Assembly: GCA_013399015.1 (NCBI GenBank)
Contig: VWZX01006232.1
Span: 80,743-144,742 of the forward strand
Length of the DNA stretch: 64,000 bases
Direction: 5' to 3'
DNA from: Galbula dea
Taxonomy: Eukaryota > Chordata > Aves > Piciformes > Galbulidae
Of this stretch, positions 35,801-46,176 are shown in pieces. The position numbers were made by a program, and so were the translations under genes. The notes beneath the pieces were generated by a model. It was not told the origin of the DNA. It saw only the letters and a program-made list of their open reading frames with translations, and searched no databases. Numbering within the stretch: the first letter of the stretch is position 1; each line of letters starts with the position of its first letter.

Positions 35801-36507
35801 TCCATAGTGTTGCTTTGTGTAGGAAACAGGAATGTTATTCCAGGATTAGCTGTCCCTGTTGCTTCCAAAGTGACCAGACTGGAAGTGAGCAGGTCTCTCT
35901 TCCCACGAACCTTTGGGAACGCAGGACTCACCGTGGGTAGCAGAGAAGACATCGAGGTGTTTTGTGAAGCAGTTGTCAAAAGGCTGCTTGCATTGGTGGG
36001 ATGTGCTGAGGGAAGACCCTTTGGTAGACATCTTAAAGTGGCTGGTCTAACAAATCCAATCCCCAGGTTAAATAAAACCCAGCACAACAGGGAAAAGAGG
36101 AGGACGATCTTCCCTTTCTTGAAGCGATCTGCCACCACTCCCCAGAAGGGAGCACTGCAAAACTCAATAAAGTACCTGATGCCCACCAGAAGTCCACTCT
36201 GACTGGGTGACATTCCCAACTGCTTGTAATACACAGGCAGCAAGGGGTAGAGAGAGCCATATGCAGAATAGAAGAAAAAATAAAAGACCTTTGAGATCAG
36301 CAGATCATTGTTGATCTTGACGCAGTGCTTTTCTAACCAGTCCAGCTCTTCCTCTGGGACAGTGGTTGCCTCCGTCGAAGGGGATTCATTAGTGGGGGGC
36401 AAGTCCTGCTCCTTGGAAATGCCATTGAAAGGATCAGCAAGCACATACTTTCTCTTCTGTTCTTCTTCATCATCAATTAAAATGGCAACCTTATCATCAG
36501 CTGCCAT
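17638..36507 (-). CDS. MFSD6: MFSD6, major facilitator superfamily domain-containing 6 (complete CDS, six coding exons)
   Basis: Exons, in transcript order 36507-34964, 29989-29892, 23989-23828, 23263-23165, 20705-20425 and 17823-17638, join in frame with GT-AG sites to 789 residues plus TGA; human MFSD6 has about 791. The N-terminus is acidic (IDDEEEQKRK, residues 11-20). The first membrane helices start near residue 74, and the MFS motif-A-like GVVADRFKKGK lies at 123-133. A Ser/Thr/Pro-rich loop with several N-x-S/T sites spans about 155-285. Membrane helices follow to about 627, then a hydrophilic tail with [20 protein letters not shown]. Start choice: ATG in a strong context (ACCATGG) with the family's MAADDKVAIL start. 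MFSD6 is a multipass plasma-membrane protein, related to MMR2, whose transport substrate is not settled. Human MFSD6 has been reported as an enterovirus D68 receptor. All family landmarks look intact. Confidence 0.96.
19508..19762 (-). repeat. CR1 LINE 3' fragment (MFSD6 intron, sense)
   Basis: The inverted 3' end (AAGGTTGGAAAAGACCTCTT) is followed by blocks encoding, on the minus strand, KHWSRLPRAVVESPALEEFN and SLRDMV. It is truncated after GGTGCAGCTTGAGGCCA. Confidence 0.9.
20425..20705 (-). CDS. MFSD6: MFSD6 exon 6 (cytoplasmic tail)
   Basis: The acceptor is AAACTTCAG and the donor is CAG|GTAATC. It encodes [20 protein letters not shown], then the basic/acidic [20 protein letters not shown] and the block AWGISSSPWVT. 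It is very close to the mammalian tail and ends ENQPLQ on a codon boundary. Confidence 0.95.
20706..23164 (-). other. MFSD6: MFSD6 intron 5
   Basis: Apart from the CR1 copy at 21160-21870, I see no coding block or notable repeat. Confidence 0.6.
21160..21870 (-). repeat. Long CR1 LINE fragment (MFSD6 intron 5), sense to the gene
   Basis: Begins with the inverted 3' end ATAGAATGTCCTGAGTTGGA. On the minus strand it encodes EGWLKSLGLFSLEKRRLREN and, further upstream in the element, the reverse-transcriptase-side motif NHMKFNKDKCWILHLGQGNP. It is the same subfamily as the copy at 24847. Confidence 0.92.
23165..23263 (-). CDS. MFSD6: MFSD6 exon 5 (last membrane helix)
   Basis: The acceptor is TTTCATTACAG and the donor is AAG|GTAAAT. 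It encodes PAATFRGIGMACLVILLLFA, then LIQWLLVPDEEE, the final hydrophobic helix running into an acidic cytoplasmic start. Confidence 0.95.
23628..23694 (+). repeat. Probable CR1 3'-end fragment (MFSD6 intron 4)
   Basis: GGGGCCTGGACTGGAGACCTCCTGATG followed by a diverged ATTCTATGAT-like end (AGTTCTATGACTAC) resembles the last ~65 bases of CR1 in + orientation. It is short and old. Confidence 0.5.
23828..23989 (-). CDS. MFSD6: MFSD6 exon 4
   Basis: The acceptor is TTTCTCTCCAG and the donor is CG|GTAAGC. It encodes [20 protein letters not shown] and a Gly-rich GLHLGLGRGCGAMVGGVLVN helix. The block is highly conserved in MFSD6 and is probably part of the substrate path. Confidence 0.95.
24847..25515 (-). 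repeat. Long CR1 LINE fragment (MFSD6 intron 3), sense to the gene
   Basis: Shares AATGTCCTGAGTTGGAAGGG, TCTATGCACAGGACA, GGTGAAGAACC and CACAGTTGGCCCTTTTGGCT with the copy at 21160. It has the same orientation and nearly the same truncation, so the two form long direct repeats. Confidence 0.92.
26877..27341 (-). repeat. CR1 LINE fragment, different subfamily (MFSD6 intron 3)
   Basis: Minus-strand translation includes YCIQFWSPYSKRDMGVLEQA, RRATRVIRGLEHLSYEDRLG and FRMSGGDRTRGNGCKL. The wording differs from the other copies here (DRLGELGLFSLEKRRF), indicating another CR1 subfamily. Confidence 0.9.
27339..27420. repeat. TTCACTAC/ATATA imperfect tandem repeat with (CA)n
   Basis: The phrase TGTTCACTACA recurs at about 27339, 27366 and 27399, each followed by CA/TA dinucleotides. 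It abuts the internal edge of the CR1 copy ending at 27341. Confidence 0.75.
27862..27897. repeat. Three-copy TCCTGTTACAA tandem repeat
   Basis: TCCTGTTACAA, TCCTGTTACAAA and TCCTGTTACAA follow one another directly. Confidence 0.8.
27944..28150 (-). repeat. CR1 LINE 3' fragment (MFSD6 intron 3)
   Basis: Inverted 3' end AGGTTAGAAAAGAGCTCTAA, then AACCTGGCACTGCCAAGTCA and CCTAATATCCAACCTCAAAA. The minus-strand reading includes VVRHWKRLPRAVLESPALEG. Confidence 0.88.
28151..29891 (-). other. MFSD6: MFSD6 intron 3, 5' part without recognisable element
   Basis: AT-rich intronic sequence with no CR1 or coding signature seen. Confidence 0.5.
29892..29989 (-). CDS. MFSD6: MFSD6 exon 3
   Basis: The acceptor is CCCTTTAG and the donor is AAG|GTAAGC. 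The 98-base exon encodes VLYIGLACNTARYIYVSYLE and AWTVLPMEVLQ, near-identical to the mammalian protein. The phases (2 in, 1 out) match its neighbours. Confidence 0.95.
29990..34963 (-). other. MFSD6: MFSD6 intron 2
   Basis: Five kilobases with one CR1 copy (33490-33962). The rest shows no coding block or notable repeat beyond short A-rich runs such as the AACCAAACAAACAAACAACC stretch near 34118. Confidence 0.55.
33490..33962 (+). repeat. CR1 LINE fragment, third subfamily, antisense to MFSD6
   Basis: The + strand reads as the end of CR1 ORF2: NLFVVRVPELWPRLAREVVE, then SPSVERFQPQLEMILDNLLW. It is followed by the 3' end GGTCCCTTCCACTTCCCACC...ATGATTCTGTGA. It differs clearly from the dominant copies. 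Confidence 0.9.
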
Positions 36508-36560
36508 GGTTTACCACAAGCATCCAGTATCTGGTGCACTCTTGAGGAACTAGAGCTACC
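34964..36560 (-). CDS. MFSD6: MFSD6 exon 2 (start codon; residues 1-514)
   Basis: The acceptor (TTTGCCCACAG) places the exon start at 36560, leaving a 53-base 5' UTR before the ATG at 36507-36505. The donor is CAG|GTAAGA. This single exon holds two thirds of the protein: the acidic N-terminus, the first three helices, the whole variable loop and several later helices including EAIFLLILLVVIIGEFFSAS. It ends ...SHKLIELVGHI plus two bases of an Arg codon. Confidence 0.96.
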
Positions 36561-39500
36561 CTGTGGGCAAATAAGACAGAACACGGTTAAGGTACCACAC
36601 AGGAACAGATCTGCAATGCCACTCACCAAGGACAAAGACAGCTTCTTTTTCATAAGTGACATTCCTGAGCAATAAATGCAGGAGCAGGGTGGGGAAGGAC
36701 ATTTGTCTAGACTGCTGGTACATGGCAGCATCAATAAAACTGTGGTTTATGACCCATTCTGTGAAGTTCTCCCAACAGGACCTTTAATATTGTGCAATAA
36801 AAGACCTTGAGTGGTTAGGACAGAGAATAATTTATACATTCAAAGCTCCCGTGGCAATTAAGTGCTAGCATTTGCAAGTCTTGATTCTTTCAAGTTGTCT
36901 TTTCTCCCCCAAGGCTAACTGCTGTATTCCCAGTATTCTCTATTACACCAAAGAATAGCCATGATTTCATAACTAAATAATGCAGCCACACATATGTAAG
37001 GGGTTTTGTTTTAATTATGAAAATCCATTTTTATCCAAAGCCTCACAATGGCCTTCAAAAGCTTCATCCATCTCTGCTTGAAAGCACTTCAGAACCACAA
37101 CAGAAATTGGTGGGAGACTTGAGCTTCTAGGCTGAATGGGAAGAAAGGTGGGAAATAGGATGGGGCTTTAAAATTAAAACAAGGGACCCTCAAAATGAAC
37201 CTAACAACCTGAAAGGTAGCAAAGACCTGTGAGTAAAGAAACACGGGAACAGAAAGCAAGTACAGGCCCTACAATCACCTCTTCAAGTCAAGCTCAGAAA
37301 CTGAAGACAGGTGGATTGGGAGGTAACTGCACTGCAGCTGCCCACACTTATCCTTTGCAGAAGTAAAAGACTGCAGAACTGACAAGCAGCACTTAAAAAT
37401 AAATTCACCACTCCTGAGACTTTGATTTGACCAAGCAGCTTTCACATGTATAAACAAACCTAGCTAACAGGAGCTTTCCCTTCAAGGAATAAAAAAACAA
37501 GCTCTGCCAGCAGGCTACCAGCTCCAACCCATTCTATTAAGCAACTATTTCTGTTTTATTAATATCTGTAAACTTAATCTAGCAAGATCAGCTCATGTTC
37601 ATCACAAGAAAGTTAGGACATTTAATATAGTTTGGTTTTGTCACCCCTTTGCTGGTCGGATTAGTGTTAGTTACTACCACACAGGAACCTTTCCAATGCC
37701 CAAATATTTGGAAAGACCATTTTATTCCAGAAGAACCTGGAATTTCTGCAAGAGCACTCAGTTTATGACTGGGACTATCTTCTCAAGGAATCTGAAGTGT
37801 ATTTTCTTTTGCAAGTCTGCACTTTATTCCCACTAGAAGAGCTCCAGTGAAACCACATTCTGTCAAGCCTCAACTGAAAGCACAGCATCACCCCTTTCAA
37901 AGTTGCCATGCATTGATATATCCAGTGCCTTTAAATGATCTAATGAAATCATTTTAAAGTACTGGATAATTCAGAACTTATTTAAATCCTAATAACAGAT
38001 CTGAAACTGATGCAAGGCTAGTAACAGGAAAAAAAAATACTTAACATTCACAATTATGTTAAATTAATTGTTTCTTATTGATCCAACATACAGATAACAG
38101 CTGACAGAACAAGTCATGGATACCTCTAAAAACAAGAGCCTATTAAAATAATCTAAGCCTAACTCTGCTCAGTGACAGATAAGTCTGAAAATACCTTCAT
38201 GAAAATATCAAACACTCAAAGTTTGTGTGTGTTTTTCACTTTTAAATGGCATTTCTAGAGGATTCTATCTATAAGGCTTGCTGGTTTCACTTAGGGAGAA
38301 GAGGCTGCATCCAAATCTTGGTCCCCTAAATATTCATGTATTCAAGGACAGAAGTTACCTAAAATGATGCCAGCACATACACACAAACTGCTTTTTTCTC
38401 CAGTTTCTTCAGAGACATCCAGATTAAAAAAGTATTTCAAGTGTCAAAAGATCTTAAAAGTCCCAATTCAGTTGTTAGAACAGTCAAATGTGAAAACACA
38501 TTTTCTTGCTCTCACCTGCTACCATCAAAAGCTACATGAACCAAAAAGCAGCAGCTGTCTAGTCAGCTCCTGCAATTTTTGGTACAGTCAGCCACTTCCA
38601 CCTGAGAGTTGAAAGAACTGTGGGGTTTTGCTCAGGTATTTGCTCATTTTTGGCTTCTATATCCATAAAAGAAGTTCTTCTAATGAGTAAATTAGATCAG
38701 CCATCATCTGTGCTTTTGTTTTCTTTATGCTTTTACCTTGCCTGGACAACAAGGACTCCAGAACTTGTGCAGGGCTCCACTGACATCAAGGAGATGTCAC
38801 TGAAGTTTCAGTGTTTTTCCTGTGCCCTACCAAACCCAGCATATGCTCATCTATTTACAGCAACTTGCTTACTAGCTGTAGAAGAGCTTTAAAGTATCTC
38901 ATTTTGAAGAACACATTTCCTCCCCTGTTCCCATGACATGACAAGGTACAACTCACATTTTAGCCACTTGGATATTAGGACAACTTCTTGCAAGTAGGAA
39001 CTGAAATGACTCTGATTTAAACAACAAAGCCATACCCCTTAGCCCTACAGACAACTCTGAACCATCTGATTTCACATACACTAAAGGCTTTCAGAGCAAT
39101 TCCATCTTTTTAACATCAATTTCCCTTTTCTATGGGAATGGAACTTCAGTTTTGTATGTTGTATGAATAGTGGGTAGAGTAAAAATTGTTCCACTGCTAA
39201 TCTTTAAACTGTTGCTGCATCTTCTTTCCCCCATCATGACTTCTATCTGCCTCAGCATCCATCTTCTCCTAACCCATTCTGTGCAAGGAATAATTCTAAT
39301 GTTTTGCCTAGAACATTTTGGGTTAGGATGCTATGAAAAGTAGATTTCATAGTCATTTCAGTAAATATTTTCCCACCCTGAGAGTGCTTCACTGGCTATT
39401 ATTAATACCACAGAACATACTCCTCAGAAATATAACAGCATCAAGACTGGTAGAAGCCATATGGCATTCTTTAATGTTTTGATCACTAGTTTGTTTAGGA

Positions 39501-42500
39501 GTCAGGTTTCTGAAAGTGGTTTTATTTAGCAATTTTTGGACTTCTAAAAATAAGAAACCCAAGAAAGTGGCATTGTTACTGGAAAAACCTACAAAAAGCT
39601 TAATAATCTGCAGGGTTTTCCTTCTACTCACAAATCCCCATGCCAGGCAGGGATGGAATGTGCAGCAAATCAAACAGATGGGGAAAAAAAACCCCAAATA
39701 ATTTAAAGTGAGACTAGTTATCTCCTGGTGATTTTAACCATAGCCTTCAAACACTACTATCTTCCCTTTGTAAATACCTTTCCTGATCCACAAGACAGCA
39801 GCAGGATAGAAGACAGCACTAGCTGCAAGTTTAAAATCAAGAGAGACCAGGAGTGAGGAAGCAAGGTTCAGCAAGTAAAGAGAATGGATTTCAGTGGGAA
39901 TATGATTTTTAACTCATTTGAGGCAGAATGCAGCACAAAGTTTTGGTAGAGGTCTGTCAAATGTCATCAGGCAGGAGAATGGAGAGGTTGCAGAGTGGGA
40001 ACATCACTTGAAAACAAACAGGTGGAAGAGTTTTGAAGCCATCCTCCCTAAACTTAGGGAAGTGCACAGACATACAATGAAGTCCTAAGATGCAAATTGG
40101 GAGAAACTTCTGCAAAGACCCTGAGAAAGGCCCAGAAAGGGGAAGGGAAGAGGCATAGCAAGTGGACAGCACAGCAGATGTACCTCACAAGAAAGCAGCT
40201 TGGTCCTCTGGTAAACAAACAAGCTTTTGTCTTCTTACAGGCTGATGTTTCCAAACCACTAGAGAACTCAGTTCTCTGCTCTGAGTCTTTGTTCCTTCAT
40301 CATCCCATCACCTCTGAGATGGCTACAATGGCAAAAGACTACATGAAAAACTCAAGTGCCCACTCCCCCCAACCCAGCATCCTATCATACCAGCCCAGGA
40401 GCATCAAGCCCTTGCTCATAGCTGCACAGGAAGCTTGTGGCTGACCCAGCTTTCAGACTGCAGATTATTCTGCAAGATCACTCCTGCTCTCAGCCTGTTC
40501 CTGCACAAGTGCATGTGCTTCTTTTCAGATATAAAGAACAAACTTGCTAACCACTAAATTGTTCCTCCTTCAAGCTTTGCACAGATAAGATTATTACTTT
40601 TTTATGTATGTGCTAGAGTCTTCAAGCTTCCCAATACAGATTGCTGCTGCCTGGTCTGTATCTATTCCTCCAGCAAGTCAAAAATCCATTTTCAAACCCT
40701 TATATCTATGACAAGTCTTTCATCCAGTCATCTTCTGCCAACAGCTACAGCAACTTTCCTGCAGAGTTCTACCTTTGAGCCACTTTCTGAGGAACAGAGG
40801 GAAAAACATTTGCCCCAAGAAATTCAGTGATGAGAATGCAATGGTCATTTTAATGGCAGGTAGGCAGAAAGAGGCAAATATGGGTATTCTACATTTAGTT
40901 AAGTATCTTCCTGGCATTCCTTGCCTTTCTTCTTTCTCAAATGGATCCTCATTTACTCTGGCTCTCCTAATAAGTAAGAGGATCTCAAGATCAGAAAGGA
41001 TAAAAAGCTAATCTACTCAAGACAACCTGACATTAGAAGTTCCCTAAAAGCAAAGGAAAATGATAACAAGGAAAATAATAATACAGGATACAAAAAAAAC
41101 CCTTAGCTCTCTCCTTGGAGTCACTCTTTCCAAAACCCTGGAAAAAAAACCAAACCAGCTCAAAACACCTACTTTGTACTCACAAAAAAATAGCAAGCAG
41201 CCAACCAACACAGCAGACTAGGGTAGCAAATCCCTAAATCTCCTAAAGATAACATCATGGCCCTTACAGCACAAGGCATGAGAACTTCACTTTCACAAGA
41301 GAAAGTTAGATTTGGGGTGAAGGAGTACTGCTGGCTTTTAAATAAAGTTTAATTCAGCAAAAATATTCATTCTCAAAGCCTACTGAATGAAAAGTATAAT
41401 CAAGAGTTTGGAGGTACAGCAAATACAAACCAACCCAGGATAGCTCATCAGGAGACAGCTTAACTCATTAAAACCTAGCAAACCACTGCAGAAGATTTAC
41501 AGTTATAGAGTCTTGGAAAACATACTCTAAGAGTAGAATTTCAAAGCAGGAATCATTAACAAATCCCTCAAGCAACACACAGCTGTAAGAAGGGAGCAAA
41601 CTAGCTTGCTGTTTGTACTGTGTGGATAAATCAAAGCCAGCCAATGTGGCATCACATCTTATTTTGCCCCTTTCAGGCTTTCACTAACTAGCAAACTGAC
41701 CTTATAGCAAACACATGGAATTCCACATGAAGTTTTCTTGCAAACATTTTTAGGTTGACTAATAGAAAGCATGTTTCCTGAAGAAACTTTTTTGTTTTAA
41801 AGTCACTGATTGTTGTTTGATTCAGAACAGGTCTGTGCTAGAGAAGGAGACTTCAAAACTCCTCATCTCCCACAAAAGCTCACCTCACTCCTCCCCAGGC
41901 TCCTGCCACAACAAGTGCACCCATCATCTCCCTCATGCATGCTACCTCCTCCTCAGCCCTCCTTGTCTCATTGATCTAAACTACAAAACTTCAGGATCAA
42001 AGGCTTTCTGCTCCAGCATCTGTGCAGTGTCTCTCAGAATCCAGCCCTGCATTCAGCAGCCCTACAAGGCATTGCTGTAAAAAGCATGAATAATAGACCA
42101 TGCTTTCCATTTCCAAGCAAGTTTCACCCCTGAGGAACAGCCTGGTGCTGTCTTCTGTGTCCATGCCAAAAAGGAGAACGTTATGCAAACAACTTACATC
42201 ATGACAGAGGAGTGCATAGACTTCACTTACTCTTGCATCATGCTCCCAAACCTCTCCCAAGTAGGCCAACCTCCAGATGGAGCCCTTGGAAGGGCTGTTC
42301 CCTGCCAACCTGTGCAGGCTGCCCCACATCACCATCTTCTGCTCTCTAAAGGTAAGCAGTCCCCCTGCCAAGGCCCAGGACAGACTCAGAATCTATAAAA
42401 TCAGTAATAAATCACATTTAGTGAATTAACTAAGTGCTGGAAAATACATTTGTTTCAAAGTCTGAAGCAAGACATTAGTGTTGTAACATTAAGCACCATA

Positions 42501-44748
42501 ATTAGGGTTTCCATCAAGTGAAACCACCTCCTTCTAAAAAACTTAACTCCCAGAATCACTTTATTTTGTGTTGCTTGGCATACACCTCCTTCATGTGCTG
42601 TCTACAGGTTTTTCTACTTCTTTCAATACACACATAAAACCCCACATACTGACACATTTAGTCAATTAGATTGAAAGATGACAGCAGGTCTGAAGTATGT
42701 CTAGATCAGGTTAGTAATAGGTTTAATGCACTTTATAATAGGTCTGAAGTTGCTAAGTTGATGCAACAGTGCTAGCATTAACACTAAAGAAGACAAGAGC
42801 CTCATCTGTTAAACTACTAAACTTACATCTTAGGTCTCCTGCTTTCCAATCATGTTTTCCATTTAATATGTGCAAATTAAGATGTCCCAGCAGACTGGTT
42901 TTTCATCAGTTCATTTTTAGTTAGTATTAGACTCCACTTTTATACCCAGTCTTCAATTTACCAAGTACTTATCTACACCACCAAGGTTCACACCTCATTA
43001 AGAGGCCAAACAACAAGCTTACATTCAACTATGGACCAGGAAAGTACCCAGAGTAAGAGCAGAGGTACTCCAGGAGCACAGCTTCCTGCTCTGGGGAGAG
43101 ATGCAGGAACCAGGCTGGACCACTGAGTCTGGCAGCAGCAGGAGCAGTGGTGGGTTTGAAATACAGAGGCCAGGCAGGTGATAACCAGCCTCTGGGACCA
43201 GCTGCTGCACCAGTCTTTGGAGAATATAAACAATTCCAATAAATGTTGCCTCTGTCCACTATTTATATCTAGGGAATCAAACAGGAAAAAATAAACAAGC
43301 TAGGAAACTAGCATTTTCCAATCTATTTCCTTGGATGCTACTAAACACAGTGGTCAATCAGACCTATATATCTTAGTAATTTAACAATGGTTTGGGTGAC
43401 ATTTCACTGAAATACTTGAGTTATAGAATAACAGAAGCATAGAATCATTATGGTTGGAAAAAAATCTCTGAGATCATAGAGTCCAACCATCCATCCAACA
43501 CTACCATGCCCACCACCACTAAACCATGTCCTCAAGCACCATATCTGCATGGTTTTTGAACTCTTCCAGGGATGGTGACTCCACCACCTCCCTGGGCCAA
43601 TGCCTGATCACCCTCTCAGTGAATAAATTCTTCCTAATATCCGATGTGAACCTCCCCTGGTGCAACATGATGCCATTTCCTCCTGTCCTATTGCTTGTTA
43701 CCTGGGAGAAGAGACCAACCTCCACCTTAATACCACCTTCTTTCAGGTAGAGCGAGAAAGTCTCCCCTGAGACCTCTCTTCTGCAGACTAATATGGCCAC
43801 TAAGATCTCCCCTAAACTAAGTTTATCATCCTTCAACCCTGTGTTTTTATTAAGACAACATTTTAAGAGTCTGCTATTACAACTTTAGAGCTGCTGACCA
43901 AACATGAGTTTTATACTCCATCTGACCTATGGCACCTCCAGTACTGATTTCTTACACCAACATCTGTTCCTAATGCTTGTTTTGACAAACAGAGGAGCAA
44001 CCAAGGACATCCTTACTAAAAATCACCAAATTTTACAGATTTCATGGTTTGGAACCCAAGTGACAGCCCCACACACCACCTGGACGCTGGCAGCAGGGAC
44101 AAGTACTGGGACACCCGTGCAGGAGTTCCCATGAGACACACAGCCCAGCCAGCAGCATCCCCTGGGGACACCGACAATGTCACCAGTGGTCACAGGGGCG
44201 CTGGATGGCTCGGTCGCACGGTGGTTCTACTTCAAGCCCAGCGCTAAGCTCCTGGAAGTGAGGGAAGGCATCCCAAGGAGGTCACCGCTTAGCCACAATG
44301 CACGTCAGGAGACTTCCAGAAGCGCGAAGCCAGCGCACAGACAGGGCTCAGCTAAGAAGCCCCTCATCGGCCCCGGCAGGAAACACCTCCGTGAAGGGGA
44401 TAGACGCACACGGCGCCCGTGTATAAGGGAAGGAAACGGCCGAGGCCCAACGGCAGCAGCATCCTGGGCGGTTGCGGGGACAAGGCCCGGCTCCCCCCGT
44501 GAGGAGGGGAGCTGGAGCCGGTGCCGGGTCAGAGACCTGCGCGGGGAGTGAAACGGCCTCCCCGGTTCGGTGCGCCACGTCAAGCCCACCGGCAGCTCCG
44601 AGGGGCCCCCCCCGGCTCGGTCCCCTCGGAGCGCGGCGGGCAGGGGGAGGCGGCGGCAGCAGCACCCAGCCGGGAAGGCAAGCGGCCTGCGGCGGGCCTA
44701 GCTACCGGCCCGGCCCTCACCACGTACCGCGGGGCCGCGCTGACTCAC
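36561..44748 (-). other. MFSD6: MFSD6 5'-UTR intron 1
   Basis: About 8 kb between the acceptor at 36561 and the CpG-island donors. It holds one CR1 copy (43424-43800) and is otherwise AT-rich with no recognisable coding block. Confidence 0.55.
43424..43800 (-). repeat. CR1 LINE fragment (MFSD6 intron 1)
   Basis: Inverted 3' end CATAGAATCATTATGGTTGG, followed by blocks whose minus-strand translation includes VGLFSQVTSNRTGGNGIMLH and NLFTERVIRHWPREVVESPS. Confidence 0.9.
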
Positions 44749-45070
44749 CTCGCCCGGGGGCGGCTCCGGGGGGACGCTCAGCCGGGAGCATCGCAACCCC
44801 CTCCTGCTGCTGCCACCGCGGCGGCAGCTGCTGCTGCGGGCGGTAGCTCGGCGAACCCTCTCCCGCCACCCCACCTCCCCCACCGGACCGGGCCGTGGCG
44901 AGCCGTACCGGGGCGCTACGGGGTGGAACGGAGCCGCCCCCCGCCGCGGGGGAGGGCCGCAACCCGCCCGCCCGGTACCGCCTCCGCCTTCCCCCCGCCG
45001 CCGGGACCGGAGCGCAGGCAGTGAAAGAGCTGGTTGTACTTACGTGTTCCGGCGAGGCTGCGCTGGGCAT
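44190..45070 (-). promoter_or_regulatory. CpG island, probable MFSD6 promoter
   Basis: The only strongly GC- and CpG-rich stretch in the window, with GC boxes (GGGCGG at 44466, inverted copies near 44963 and 44993). There is no convincing TATA box. Its position 8 kb upstream of the MFSD6 start exon fits a housekeeping-type promoter with a non-coding first exon. Open frames across it on both strands are composition artefacts. Confidence 0.85.
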
Positions 45071-45130
45071 TGGGTTTGAAAAGAAGTGTTTTGGGGAGCG
45101 TTCGTGGGAGCTCAGCAAGCAAGTCACTCC
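44749..45130 (-). other. MFSD6: Candidate MFSD6 non-coding first exon(s)
   Basis: Two strong minus-strand donors lie in the island: GAG|GTGAGTCA (exon end 44749) and AACAC|GTAAGTAC (exon end 45044). Either could join the acceptor at 36561. The 5' ends are not defined by sequence. Confidence 0.5.
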
Positions 45131-45649
45131 AGGTTGTTAATGCTTCCTGCTCCTCAGAAGTTCCGACCGCGTATTACAGCGTAAGGAATTCAATTATGAC
45201 CTGTACTGCCTTCCGCAGCCACTGGCAACATCCTTTAGTAACAGAGGTTCTAGAATTATATGCAAATAAAATTACGTAAATGCTTAAAACAACACAAACA
45301 TAAACTTTCCCTCCCCCTGCAGTAAAGACTCAGGCTGGGAAGAAAACTTCCAGAGCAACAGCTGACCTGTGTGGCACTATCAAAATGTCATCGGGGTTAA
45401 GCTGAAGAAGGGAAACAATCAAGACAGAAAGTGAAAGGCCAGGCTGAGGTTTGGGGTGTCCATCAGCCCTTAGCTGAACAGGAGAGAGTGACGTTGTTTA
45501 AGGGCTGAGCTCAAGTGCTGGTGTTTTGACACAAGAGCTCAAACTGGGCCAGAGTCCAAGCAGAGAGGCAAGAAGGCTCAGCTGGCACAGCACAGGCAGC
45601 TTCTGCTCAGGCTGCAGACAGCGTCAGCTGGGATATCATGGGACAAAAC

Positions 45650-46139
45650 ACATTATATTCAGTTTCAGGCCCCTCACCGGAAGGACATTGAAGTACTCGA
45701 GTGTGTCCAAAGAAAGGCAAGGAAGCTGGTGAAGGGTCTAGAGCACAACTCTTGTGAGGAAATGGTGTTGTTTAGTCTGGAGAAGAGGAGGTTCAAGTGG
45801 GAGCTCTCACTCTCTACAACTCCCTGAAAGGAGGTTGGAACAAGACGGAGGTTGGTCTCTTCTCCCAGGTGACTAGCAATTGAACAAAAGGAAACGGCCT
45901 CAAATTGTGCCAGGGGAGGTTTAAGTAACGTATTAGGAACAATTTCTTCTCTGAAAGAGTGGTTAATCATTGGCACAGGCTGCCCAGTGACATGGTGGAG
46001 TTACCATCCTCAGAGGCATTCAAAACACATGTAGATGTAGTTCTTAGGGACATGGTTTAGTGGTGACTTGGCAGTGCTGGGTTAATGGCTGGACTCGATG
46101 ATCTTAGAGGTCTTTTCCAATCTTAATGATTCTATGATA
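45650..46139 (+). repeat. CR1 LINE fragment (upstream flank)
   Basis: + strand CR1 3' part: GGACATTGAAGTACTCGAGTG, TTTAGTCTGGAGAAGAGGAG, GGCACAGGCTGCCCAGTGAC and the terminal TCTTAATGATTCTATGATAT. It forms the left arm of an inverted pair with the next copy. Confidence 0.92.
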
Positions 46140-46146
46140 TTGTTAT

Positions 46147-46176
46147 ATATTTCTAAAGAAAATATTTCTAAAGAAA
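46147..46176. repeat. 15-bp perfect tandem duplication between two CR1 copies
   Basis: ATATTTCTAAAGAAA occurs twice back to back (46147-46161 and 46162-46176), exactly in the gap between the oppositely oriented CR1 copies. Confidence 0.85.

Noticed and set aside
41505..41540. TTATAGAGTCTTGGAAAA as a CR1 3' end
   Set aside because: Only about 18 bases resemble the element and nothing follows in either direction.
44177..45127. Several long overlapping open frames across the CpG island on both strands
   Set aside because: High GC removes stop codons; products are Pro/Gly/Arg/Ala-rich without domain features, and different frames are open at once.
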